Positions 1-6,251 of a stretch of 22,598 nt of DNA are shown one piece after another. This DNA is from CAYGZQ01 sp964354375 [NCBI: uncultured Planctomycetota bacterium] (GTDB lineage: Bacteria > JAJVIF01 > JAPKYR01), in assembly GCA_964354375.1 (NCBI GenBank), contig CAYGZQ010000017.1, forward strand, positions 40,993-63,590. Direction: 5' to 3'. A program made the position numbers and the translations under genes. How positions within the stretch are numbered: the stretch's first letter is position 1; each line of letters begins with the position of its first letter. Below the pieces are notes generated by a model that searched no databases, was not told the DNA's origin, and worked only from the letters and a program-made list of their open reading frames with translations.

Positions 1-55
1 TCTTCGTAAGATGAGGCACCCATCTGTCCGCCGCGGCGGACATATGGGCGCCACA
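1..55. repeat. REP-like palindromic repeat, copy 1 (direct repeat of 254-308)
   Basis: A 55-bp stretch identical to 254-308. It is internally palindromic: GGCaCCCAT (15-23) pairs with ATGGGcGCC (44-52), and TGTCCGCC pairs with GGCGGACA around a GC centre. The copy starts at the window edge, so its true left end is unknown. It lies in the gene-free stretch 1-420, where I see no credible coding sequence. Confidence 0.85.
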
Positions 56-144
56 GGAGTACGACACTTGATCCATTGACGGTGGGGCAATTACACCATT
101 CACTTCTGGAAGTCGATTCCTCAGAGGCCCCTAAGAGATTCCGT

Positions 145-194
145 GGCGCCCATACGTACGCCCCGAGTCTTCGAGGGGCGGACGGATGGGTGTT
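145..194. repeat. Variant hairpin of the same family, inverted, with TCTT apical loop
   Basis: Reads GTGGCG then a long arm, an apical GAGTCTTCGA (165-174) and the returning arm. The CCCC at 161-164 pairs with the GGGG at 175-178, and pairing continues outward to about 145/194 with two A-G mismatches. The outer part matches the reverse complement of the repeats at 1-55 and 254-308, while the inner part differs. Around the loop, G-A/A-G tandem pairs and a G-C pair close TCTT, as in the hairpin at 2391-2420. Confidence 0.7.
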
Positions 195-253
195 TCTCCT
201 TATTCGGAAGTCGAGCGGCGCTACACTCTGCAAGTCCTGCCCCTGAGCGGGAA

Positions 254-308
254 TCTTCGTAAGATGAGGCACCCATCTGTCCGCCGCGGCGGACATATGG
301 GCGCCACA
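254..308. repeat. REP-like palindromic repeat, copy 2
   Basis: Identical over 55 bp to positions 1-55 at an offset of 253 bp. The inverted variant at 145-194 lies between the two copies, so the upstream region is built from three related palindromes. Confidence 0.85.
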
Positions 309-342
309 CGACCACCGAGGACTCTGCCGGCATCACTTCTCT

Positions 343-371
343 TTGCGAAGTGCATGAATCAATAGTAATAT
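343..371 (+). promoter_or_regulatory. Candidate sigma-70 promoter for the 639-residue lipoprotein
   Basis: TTGCGA (343-348), a 17-nt spacer, then TAATAT (366-371), giving a start near 378 and a leader of about 43 nt. Each box matches the consensus at four of six positions, so this is a modest prediction. A weak ribosome site (AGCAGG) precedes the ATG at 421. Confidence 0.35.
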
Positions 372-420
372 TTGACCGGGTTTCATCACTGCGACCGGAA
401 ACTCAGCAGGTAAACGAGCC

Positions 421-2340
421 ATGATCTCTCGAACAACAATTCTATTATTTACATGCCTGGTGGCAATCAGCCCGATCATGGGGTGCGGCGGACCCTCTTC
501 TCAGCCCGTCTCTCCCGGTCCGGTCTATCAAGCCGCCGGGTCCGAACCCTCGCGACAATTGTGGGGACTTTGGAATGCCGAGGTGGTTCCCGACGGCAAG
601 GGGAGCGCTCAGCTTGTCTTCACACCGCTGAGGTCCGCCGAGGTTCATTTCAATGTCGTGAAAATCATGGAATCCGGCGGAGGGTCGGCGGTAGGGATCA
701 ATCCGCCGGTTACATTGGTCGATGGAATCCTGGATGCCGAAATACGCCTCACCCATCCCTTCGACATCCCCAAGTTCACCGGGTTCGACGTTCGCGGGAT
801 TCTCATCGGGCACGGCTCGATCGGCGGTTTTTCACAATCTCTATTCTACGCAGGCGACGATGATATCGAGCTCCTCAATCCCGACGGTCACACGCGCCTT
901 TGGAATCCGACCGAGTACACCGGCAAGGGATATGTCGACGGAAAGCTGGGCAAGCCCGACGCGATCGCGAACTACACCGCCACGCTGAACGACTACAAAT
1001 ATTTCGCCGATTCGCTCATGCCCGACATGGATGTCCCGGATATGCTCAAGGCCAATCGCGGCGCGTTCACCGCGGGATCGACCAACGCCCGGCACTACAC
1101 CATCCGCCTCGGAAATAAGGGCCTCACTTTCCAGTACGCAATCGACGCCAACTGGTGGATGCCGACAGAACCCGTTGAGGTGCCCGACAGCTTCGATGTC
1201 CAGCGGGCGAACTGCCCCGAGCCTTATCACATCGACGCATGGATCGGTCCGGGCATCACCGGCGACGGCGGCTCCGCTTCCATGACCGTCGATGTCTACG
1301 ACTGGCAGAAGGATGTCGGTACGGCATATGTCGAGGCGCCCCTGCTTTTCGATGACGTGCTGACATTGACAACCCCCCAGGACTTCGGCGATTTCGTCCG
1401 CTTCTCCACGACCATCACCAATCAGAATCTTCCCGCCGGCGACAAGGCCGATGTGCTTGTGTACGCCACGGGCGTCGATCCGGTGTCGTCGAAAACGTAC
1501 ACGGATTATCATTTGTATCACCTGCCGGTACCGCATTTGCCCGCGGGAGGCGTGATCATCACGATCCAGGATGACAAGGCATACAAGACGATCGGCGTCG
1601 AATACGAATACGGCGGGACCGACTACGATTACGCAGGCGGCAATCCCGCGCCGGTGGACTATGACGACCACGACGGACCGTGGGATTTCACTCCCGTCCC
1701 CGCAACCGCTACTGCCGTCAGAAAAGCCCTTGCGAAAACCGATCCGGAGGTCGCCGGGTTCGCGGGCGATTTCAGCCCCAACGTCACCCATTTCTTCAAG
1801 ACGGAAGCCAGCATTCAAGGCGAGCCCTCGGGTATTTATCAGGCGGAAGCGCACAATGAGGGCGCGAATCTGCTCAGATTGTGGGGAATCTACTCCGAGG
1901 TGGAGATCGTCGAGGGAGTTCAATCGATCCCGCTCGACCCGCCGATCGATTTCACCTACCCCATGGACATCAACACGCACTACCAGGTCTCCAAGAACTA
2001 CACGATCATCCCGTTCCTTCTCACGTTCAAGGTGACATTCGAGCGATGGGGTATGGGACAGGGAATCGCATTTGTGCCGGTCGAGCCCGGCGTGAACGGC
2101 TGGGGCTGGGTCGCGCAGGCCGCGCTGGAGACCAGGACTACTGCCGCGTTCGAGACAGGGGGCGTGCTTGGTCAGGGTCCGATGGGAACCGCGCTTGTCT
2201 ACGAATGGATCGCGGACGACGGGACGATGTACGGCTCCGTGACGGCGGGCAATTCGCCCGACGAGCCTCCGAACTACGATGAGTCCACGTACGAGATCAC
2301 CGGCGCCGCCGGCGCAAATGCTCTAAGGTCGATTTCGTAA
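421..2340 (+). CDS. Large secreted lipoprotein of unknown function
   Basis: I do not recognise the family. The 639-residue product begins with a short basic N-terminus, a hydrophobic stretch and a lipobox I-M-G-C with Cys22, so it should be lipidated and held at a membrane surface. The mature part starts Gly/Ser/Pro-rich and is then rich in Asp, Gly, Thr and aromatic residues with alternating hydrophobics, as expected for beta-sandwich domains. No transmembrane segment follows the signal. Two segments resemble each other in flavour: LWGLWNAEV near residue 48 and LRLWGIYSEVEI near residue 485, both followed by text on predicted beta strands. No catalytic motif was seen. The base composition matches the neighbours, and the stop codon TAA at 2338-2340 lies within a duplicated sequence (2331-2381). 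The start is supported by the complete signal peptide. Coding is sound; function is unknown. Confidence 0.85.
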   Translation: MISRTTILLFTCLVAISPIMGCGGPSSQPVSPGPVYQAAGSEPSRQLWGLWNAEVVPDGKGSAQLVFTPLRSAEVHFNVVKIMESGGGSAVGINPPVTLVDGILDAEIRLTHPFDIPKFTGFDVRGILIGHGSIGGFSQSLFYAGDDDIELLNPDGHTRLWNPTEYTGKGYVDGKLGKPDAIANYTATLNDYKYFADSLMPDMDVPDMLKANRGAFTAGSTNARHYTIRLGNKGLTFQYAIDANWWMPTEPVEVPDSFDVQRANCPEPYHIDAWIGPGITGDGGSASMTVDVYDWQKDVGTAYVEAPLLFDDVLTLTTPQDFGDFVRFSTTITNQNLPAGDKADVLVYATGVDPVSSKTYTDYHLYHLPVPHLPAGGVIITIQDDKAYKTIGVEYEYGGTDYDYAGGNPAPVDYDDHDGPWDFTPVPATATAVRKALAKTDPEVAGFAGDFSPNVTHFFKTEASIQGEPSGIYQAEAHNEGANLLRLWGIYSEVEIVEGVQSIPLDPPIDFTYPMDINTHYQVSKNYTIIPFLLTFKVTFERWGMGQGIAFVPVEPGVNGWGWVAQAALETRTTAAFETGGVLGQGPMGTALVYEWIADDGTMYGSVTAGNSPDEPPNYDESTYEITGAAGANALRSIS

Positions 2341-2381
2341 GGAGTCCGAAAAGAGGAGGGCGACTGCAGTGAGAATAACAG
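2331..2381 (+). repeat. Diverged duplicate of the WG gene's leader and first codons
   Basis: This 51-bp stretch aligns with 2591-2639: both run GATTTCG, then GAGTC-GAAA, a purine-rich GGAGGG ribosome site, and a GTG followed by AGAATAACAG. The start-codon context (GTG at 2369-2371, encoding M-R-I-T) is preserved in the left copy, but reading is then cut by the inserted element at 2383. It looks like an old duplication or the scar of a lost gene start. Confidence 0.7.
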
Positions 2382-2383
2382 AC

Positions 2384-2420
2384 CGGTGGCGTCTACATGC
2401 GAGTCTTCGAGCATGTGGAC
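2384..2420 (+). repeat. 37-bp hairpin repeat, copy 1
   Basis: Exactly matched in inverted orientation at 4346-4382. It consists of CGGTGGC followed by a stem GTCTACATGC / GCATGTGGAC (one G-T wobble) around GAGTCTTCGA. The flanks of the two copies share nothing, so the 37 bp is the unit. Confidence 0.8.
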
Positions 2421-2427
2421 GATACAA

Positions 2428-2551
2428 GCCCCCCTGTAGTCCCCCCCAAGGGGGGGATGGGGTTCTTTGAAGCCTCCTGAATCTTGGGCTATGCAACAAG
2501 TTGACATATAAACCGTCCCCCCCCTTGGGGGGGACTATAGGGGGGGTATAG
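2428..2551 (+). repeat. C-rich palindrome-ended repeat element, copy 1
   Basis: Two palindromic ends with the core TCCCCCCCAAGGGGGGGA bracket about 60 bp. The left end is followed by ATGGGG, and the right end is preceded by AACCGT. The spacer, including CAACAAGTTGACATAT, recurs nearly identically in reverse orientation at 5995-6117. Conservation of the spacer shows that this is one dispersed unit, not independent C-tracts. Confidence 0.75.
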
Positions 2552-2590
2552 ATTTTTCCCGACCCGTCCCGCATGTAGACGCCACCGGCC

Positions 2591-2639
2591 GATTTCGCAG
2601 AGTCGGAAAGAAGGAGGGTTACAACCGTGAGAATAACAG
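2591..2639 (+). repeat. Right copy of the duplicated leader/start region
   Basis: Partner of 2331-2381. This copy is the functional one: its ribosome site AAGGAGGG and GTG at 2627 open the WG-repeat gene. Confidence 0.7.
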
Positions 2640-3775
2640 GAATGCTGACACGAATCATCACCGGAGCAGTTGCGGGGATTCTGCTTTTCGGGTGCCTGGC
2701 GATAGCAGGGGCATCGCAATCGGGAGGAACGGACGAGCCCGGCAATACGTCAGTCTCTGAAGAGCCGCTGTTTGTCATCAACGAGGGGGGCAAGTATGGG
2801 CATATTGATGTCACTGGCGAAGTGGTTATCAACCCGCGGTTTGATTATGCCCGGGACTTCTCCGAGGATCTCGCGGCTGTCCGGATTGGGGGAGAAGGCA
2901 AGTGGGGGATAGGCAAGTGGGGCTATATCGACAAGACGGGGAAGTATGTCATCAACCCGCAGTTTGATGATACCCAGGACTTCTCCGAGGGACTCGCCCT
3001 TGTCGAGATTGGCATCAGGTGGCGCTATATCGACAAGACCGGGAGGGTTGTCATCGACCCGCAGTTTGATGATGCCGAGTCCTTCTCCGAGGGGCTCGCA
3101 CCTGTCAGGATTGGGGGCAGGGAGACAGGAAAGTGGGGCTATATCGACAAGACCGGGGAGATTGTCATCGACCTGCAGTTTGACTATGCCTGGAACTTCT
3201 CCGAGGGTCTCGCCGTTGTCTTGATTGGAGACTGGGAGAAAGGGAAGTATGGCTATATTGACAAGACGGGGAAGATTGTCGTCAACCCGCAGTTTGACAG
3301 GGCCCATGTCTTCTCCGAGGGTCTCGCGCTTGTCAGGACTGAGGACAAAGGCCTGTCGGCGGCCGGCAAGTGGGGCTATATCGACAAGACGGGGAACTTT
3401 GTCATCAACCCGCAGTTTGATGATGCCTGGCACTTCTCCGAGGGTCTCGCGCGTGTCTGCGTTTGGGAGGGCCTGACAGGAAAGTGGGGCTATATCGACA
3501 AGACGGGGAAATATGTCATCAACCCGCAGTTTGACTGGGCCTTGAACTTCTCCGAGGGTCTCGCGTCTGTCAGGATTGAGCGAGAAGGCCTGTCCAGGGC
3601 TGCTGAGTGGGGCTATATCGACAAGACGGGAGCGATTGTCATCAACCCGCAGTTTGATGATGCCTGGCGCTTCTCCGAGGGTCTCGCGCGTGTCAGGATT
3701 GGGGACAAGCAAGGCTATATCGACAAGGCGGGGAAGGTTGTCTGGGGGCCATCCGATTGGCGGGTCGAATATTGA
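2627..3775 (+). CDS. WG-repeat exported protein (nine repeats)
   Basis: The product has 382 residues with a hydrophobic N-terminal signal (about residues 7-30). An L-F-G-C box near residue 23 could make it a lipoprotein; cleavage after AGA is the alternative. From about residue 50 the protein is nine repeats of the form KWGYIDKTGK-[VI]VINPQFD-[3]-FSEGLA-VRIG, the WG/KWG repeat family, usually linked to surface or protein-binding roles; no enzymatic residues are known for it. The repeats are close to identical at DNA level, which points to recent tandem expansion, yet the linker before each KWGY varies from about 2 to 13 residues. The start is GTG at 2627, set by AAGGAGGG at 2611-2618. It is followed after about 120 bp by hicBA. 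A related protein lies at 21803-22507. Confidence 0.9.
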   Translation: MRITGMLTRIITGAVAGILLFGCLAIAGASQSGGTDEPGNTSVSEEPLFVINEGGKYGHIDVTGEVVINPRFDYARDFSEDLAAVRIGGEGKWGIGKWGYIDKTGKYVINPQFDDTQDFSEGLALVEIGIRWRYIDKTGRVVIDPQFDDAESFSEGLAPVRIGGRETGKWGYIDKTGEIVIDLQFDYAWNFSEGLAVVLIGDWEKGKYGYIDKTGKIVVNPQFDRAHVFSEGLALVRTEDKGLSAAGKWGYIDKTGNFVINPQFDDAWHFSEGLARVCVWEGLTGKWGYIDKTGKYVINPQFDWALNFSEGLASVRIEREGLSRAAEWGYIDKTGAIVINPQFDDAWRFSEGLARVRIGDKQGYIDKAGKVVWGPSDWRVEY

Positions 3776-3872
3776 TAAGAATCTTTATTTGATCTCTGAA
3801 AGCAATGCGGTCCGGCCGGTGATGCAGCCGGGCGACCCGCTTACGGCACGGTTTCGATTGTTCCCGGAAGCA

Positions 3873-3881
3873 TGGTAAAAT
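3873..3881 (+). promoter_or_regulatory. Extended -10 promoter for hicBA
   Basis: TGG-TAAAAT forms an extended -10 element with no good -35. Transcription would start near 3888, giving a leader of about 11 nt that just includes the ribosome site GAGGAA. This favours the ATG at 3899 over the ATG at 3872, which would lie upstream of the transcript start. Confidence 0.45.
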
Positions 3882-3898
3882 GGGCGCGAGGAACGACA

Positions 3899-4105
3899 AT
3901 GAAGCTGATTATCACACTTGAGCGCGATGAGACGGGCATGATCGTTGCGGAATGCCCGGCTATCCCCGGATGCGTTTCCCAGGGAGAGACCGAGGAGCAA
4001 GCGATCGCCAATATCCGGGAAGCTATACAGGCGTGTCTTGAAGCGCGTGCGGAAGCCGGCATGCCATTGACTGTTGCTGTGCGGGAGATAGAGGTCCAGG
4101 TCTGA
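3899..4105 (+). CDS. hicB: HicB-family antitoxin (short form)
   Basis: The 68-residue product starts MKLIITLERDETGMIVAECP and contains the HicB partial RNase-H-like pattern: a beta strand, the 'PAIPGCVSQGETEEQA' segment, then the amphipathic helix 'AIANIREAIQACLEARAEAG'. HicB proteins neutralise HicA by binding it, often with a C-terminal DNA-binding domain for autoregulation. That domain is absent here, so this is the short, single-domain class. The stop TGA (4103-4105) overlaps the ATG of hicA in TGATG, a translational coupling that fixes both genes as one unit. Order is antitoxin first, toxin second. An upstream ATG at 3872 is possible but poorly placed relative to the promoter and ribosome site. 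Confidence 0.85.
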   Translation: MKLIITLERDETGMIVAECPAIPGCVSQGETEEQAIANIREAIQACLEARAEAGMPLTVAVREIEVQV

Positions 4106-4326
4106 TGCCCAGGCTGCCCGTGATTTCGGGGGAGGAAGCCGTGAAGGCATTCGAGCGCGCGGGATGGCATGTTGATCGTCAAAGAGGCAGCCATGTCGTG
4201 ATGCTCAAGCAGGGAAGCATGACCAGCCTCTCGATTCCTCAGCATCGAGAGCTTGCCCCCGGAACTCTCAAGGCCCTTGTCCGAGCTGCAGGGATGACGG
4301 TTGAGGAATTCCTTAAGCTACTGTAA
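4105..4326 (+). CDS. hicA: HicA-family mRNA interferase toxin
   Basis: The 73-residue product has the double-stranded-RNA-binding-like HicA/YcfA pattern: an N-terminal 'LPVISGEEAVKAFERAGW' helix region, then 'RQRGSHVVM' carrying the conserved catalytic histidine (G-S-H), then 'IPQHRELAPGTLKALVRAAG' and a C-terminal helix. Known HicA proteins cleave mRNA and arrest translation when free of HicB. Its length is typical and all key residues are present, so it is likely active. It starts inside the hicB stop codon. The pair is followed by a 37-bp hairpin repeat that matches one upstream of the WG-repeat gene. Confidence 0.88.
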   Translation: MPRLPVISGEEAVKAFERAGWHVDRQRGSHVVMLKQGSMTSLSIPQHRELAPGTLKALVRAAGMTVEEFLKLL

Positions 4327-4345
4327 GAACAGCTGGTCGGAAAAC

Positions 4346-4382
4346 GTCCACATGCTCGAAGACTCGCATGTAGACGCCACCG
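4346..4382 (-). repeat. 37-bp hairpin repeat, copy 2 (inverted relative to 2384-2420)
   Basis: Perfect reverse complement of 2384-2420. It folds as a 10-bp stem with a GA/AG and TCTT-type apex, and may serve as a 3' stabiliser or terminator for hicBA. There is no T-tract. Confidence 0.8.
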
Positions 4383-4394
4383 ACTCCCTCCCGC

Positions 4395-4423
4395 TTGCAC
4401 GTTTGGTCCGAATCCTGCATTAT
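4395..4423 (+). promoter_or_regulatory. Weak candidate promoter for dapA
   Basis: TTGCAC (4395-4400), a 17-nt spacer and CATTAT (4418-4423). Matches to consensus are partial (3/6 and 4/6), but this is the only well-spaced pair found in the 150-bp gap before dapA. Confidence 0.25.
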
Positions 4424-4476
4424 GAACCGGGGCATGAGTTAGTCCATTCCGAGTATTCCTTGATCGGAGGGTCTGA

Positions 4477-5364
4477 ATGTTTGCGCCGTTCGGAAATCTG
4501 GTTACAGCGATGGTCACGCCTTTCGACAACGAGGGCAGAGTGGCCGACGATCTCGTTGCGGGGCTGGTCAAACGTCTGGTTGATACCGGCACCGAGACGA
4601 TCCTGGTCGGCGGAACGACCGGCGAAAGTCCAACCCTTACCGAGGAAGAGCTTCTGCATCTCGTGGACAAGGTCCGTTCCGAGCTTCCCGACGAGGTCAG
4701 GCTTATCGTGGGCGCCGGGACCAACGCAACCGACAAGTCGGTGAAACTGTGTCGGAAGATAGCGAAAATGAGCGTGGACGGTCTCCTTATCGTGAACCCG
4801 TATTACAACAAGCCCACGCAGGCGGGTCTGGAGGCCCATTTCAAAGCGATCGCGGAATCGGTGGACGTTCCCATTCTCCTCTACAACATTCCCGGCCGGA
4901 CCGGCGTCAATTGCGAGCCGGAGACCATCGCGAGGGTCGCCGAGATCGACAATATCGTGGGGGTCAAGGAGGCATCGGGAAGCGTCGAGCAGGCCGCTCA
5001 GATTCGAAGGCTGACCCCGGAGGACAAGTTCGCGGTCTACTCGGGCGATGACGGGCTCACTCTTCCCATGCTCTCGGTCGGAGCGGTGGGCGTGGTCTCG
5101 GTGGCAAGCCATCTCGTGGGAGAGAGCATACGGCAGATGATCGAATCCTTCTTCGAAGGCCACGTAGAGAACGCAAGAAATCTGCACCTGTCGCTCATTC
5201 CGCTTTTCAAGGCGCTCTTCTGCCGGACCAATCCGATCCCGGTGAAGTACGCGCTCAATCGTATCGGATGCCCGGTGGGAGGACATCGTCTCCCGCTTGT
5301 CAGCCTCGATCACGCGGGCAGGGAAATTGTTGATTCCGCCCTCAAGGGTAGCGGGCTGATATAG
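4477..5364 (+). CDS. dapA: 4-hydroxy-tetrahydrodipicolinate synthase
   Basis: Condenses pyruvate with L-aspartate semialdehyde, the first committed step to diaminopimelate and lysine; a cytosolic (beta/alpha)8-barrel. The 295-residue length is standard. Visible landmarks are GGTTGE (residues 45-50, Thr pair 47-48), YNIPGRTG with the proton-relay Tyr136 and substrate-binding Arg141, and GVKEASG with the Schiff-base Lys164. The C-terminal NPIPVKYAL segment is also typical. GATCGGAGGG just upstream supports the ATG at 4477. No other lysine genes are adjacent; the next gene is an unrelated small membrane protein about 170 bp downstream, beyond a hairpin. Other members of this superfamily (for example N-acetylneuraminate lyase) are less likely given the complete DapA motif set. 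Confidence 0.95.
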   Translation: MFAPFGNLVTAMVTPFDNEGRVADDLVAGLVKRLVDTGTETILVGGTTGESPTLTEEELLHLVDKVRSELPDEVRLIVGAGTNATDKSVKLCRKIAKMSVDGLLIVNPYYNKPTQAGLEAHFKAIAESVDVPILLYNIPGRTGVNCEPETIARVAEIDNIVGVKEASGSVEQAAQIRRLTPEDKFAVYSGDDGLTLPMLSVGAVGVVSVASHLVGESIRQMIESFFEGHVENARNLHLSLIPLFKALFCRTNPIPVKYALNRIGCPVGGHRLPLVSLDHAGREIVDSALKGSGLI

Positions 5365-5394
5365 GGGGGATGCGCCTTCTTGAGCAAACAAAAG

Positions 5395-5437
5395 AAGCAG
5401 GGAGCCTGAACCAATCGGTCCCGGTTCCTCCCTGCTT
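5395..5437 (+). terminator. Hairpin after dapA
   Basis: AAGCAGGGAG (5395-5404) pairs perfectly with CTCCCTGCTT (5428-5437). Inside, GAACC pairs with GGTTC, with a 3-nt bulge and a 10-nt loop. It sits 30 bp after the dapA stop. The T-tract of a classic intrinsic terminator is missing, so it may instead protect the 3' end. Confidence 0.55.
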
Positions 5438-5533
5438 GTGACAAGGATGTGGATCACGAGGTTGGACGAAGGGGCCGTCGCGATGTTCCCGTCGCGGGTC
5501 TCTTTGTTCGCATTTCAGGGAGGCGGTTAAGCG

Positions 5534-5890
5534 ATGTGGTCTATGTTGATTCTGTTCGGTTCGGTCATTGCAGTCATTCTCGTTGTGGTCCATCTTTGGA
5601 CGTACAACAGGGACACGGACGGGATGGGCGCTCCGGAGGCGGACTACCGCCGATTTCTCGGCAAGAGGAAGCCTGCGGAGATCGGGATCGACCAGATCCC
5701 GCTTCCGCCGGGCGGCAAGCGGGACCCTGACGTGGAGGCGCTTCTGAAGAAAGGCAAGCTCGAGGCCGCAAGGGAGCTTCTGGTGCAGCGCATGGAGGAG
5801 GCGCGCATGGCTCCCGTGGGGAGCGAACAGAAGATCGCCCGCGTCAGCCACTACATGTCGATCCTCAACCAGCTTATGGCCCGGAAATGA
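5534..5890 (+). CDS. Small single-pass membrane protein of unknown function
   Basis: 118 residues. Residues 3-22 form one hydrophobic helix (MLILFGSVIAVILVVVHLW), followed by a charged soluble tail. The tail has a proline/glycine-rich linker (IPLPPGGKRDPD) and then two amphipathic helices (VEALLKKGKLEAARELL; EQKIARVSHYMSILNQLM). The pattern 'LLKKGKLEAARELLVQRMEEA' resembles a TPR-like helical hairpin, but that is only a likeness. The start is ATG at 5534, preceded by GGGAGGCGG. It is followed by a long repeat cluster. I do not recognise the family. The ORF is believable from the membrane helix, ribosome site and codon pattern. Confidence 0.65.
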   Translation: MWSMLILFGSVIAVILVVVHLWTYNRDTDGMGAPEADYRRFLGKRKPAEIGIDQIPLPPGGKRDPDVEALLKKGKLEAARELLVQRMEEARMAPVGSEQKIARVSHYMSILNQLMARK

Positions 5891-5930
5891 TGGCGGAACG
5901 GGTACAGGCACCCCGGGCGATCACACGATT

Positions 5931-6150
5931 GGACGGGACGGGGAAGAGTCTATACCCCCCCTGCAGTCCCCCCCAAGGGGGGGGACGGTTAAGAGCCCCC
6001 CTGCAGTCCCCCCCAAGGGGGGGACGGTTTATATGTCAACTTGTTGCCCAGCCCACGATTCATCACGCTTCAAAGAACACCATCCCCCCCTTGGGGGGGG
6101 GATTACAGGGGGGGCCCGTGACAATCAGTGACCAATCCCCCCCGTGCAGC
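5931..6150. repeat. C-rich repeat cluster with inverted copy 2 of the palindrome-ended element
   Basis: Fills most of the 361-bp gap between 5890 and 6252. Positions 5995-6117 are a near-identical reverse complement of 2428-2551, including the internal spacer with GTCAACTTGTTG. Outside it, 5953-5988 is an extra copy of one palindromic end, and 5932-5952 matches the reverse complement of 2551-2570. A partial C-tract follows at 6136-6150. No gene was seen here. Confidence 0.75.
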
Positions 6151-6251
6151 GCGATATTAAATCGGATATACTTCACGGTCCGGAACGACCGGCAAATTGG
6201 TGTTGCCAAGGATGGCTCGGACCCTCCGGGGATTCCGAGCGGAGGATGCAA

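Larger units (their letters stand above)
2383..2588. mobile_element. 206-bp MITE-like insertion with perfect 18-bp inverted ends
   Basis: The left end CCGGTGGCGTCTACATGC (2383-2400) is the exact reverse complement of the right end at 2571-2588. The interior holds a hairpin (2391-2420) and a C-rich palindromic unit (2428-2551). There is no coding capacity for a transposase. It is bracketed by the diverged direct duplication 2331-2381 / 2591-2639, so it separates two copies of the same gene leader. I infer a non-autonomous or composite element. Confidence 0.6.

Noticed and set aside
1-308. CRISPR array
   Set aside because: Only two identical repeats 253 bp apart with an inverted relative between them; no regular spacers and no cas genes.
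841-1980. 379-codon minus-strand ORF inside the first lipoprotein gene
   Set aside because: Composition typical of an antisense shadow; the plus-strand reading has a signal peptide and lipobox.
2750-3712. Long minus-strand ORF opposite the nine-repeat WG gene
   Set aside because: It mirrors the tandem repeats of the plus-strand gene; repetitive composition keeps the frame open. It lacks a ribosome site and recognisable content.
3872-3898. Upstream ATG for hicB
   Set aside because: It lies within the extended -10 box and before the predicted transcript start; HicB proteins normally begin at the MKLIITL segment.
5395-5437. Riboswitch (for example lysine) controlling or following dapA
   Set aside because: The structure is downstream of dapA, is a single hairpin and lacks any multi-helix riboswitch core; upstream of dapA nothing of riboswitch size was found.
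6144-6251. Upstream start for the aminotransferase-like gene
   Set aside because: The extra 36 residues overlap the C-rich repeat region and do not resemble the family; GGAGG supports 6252.
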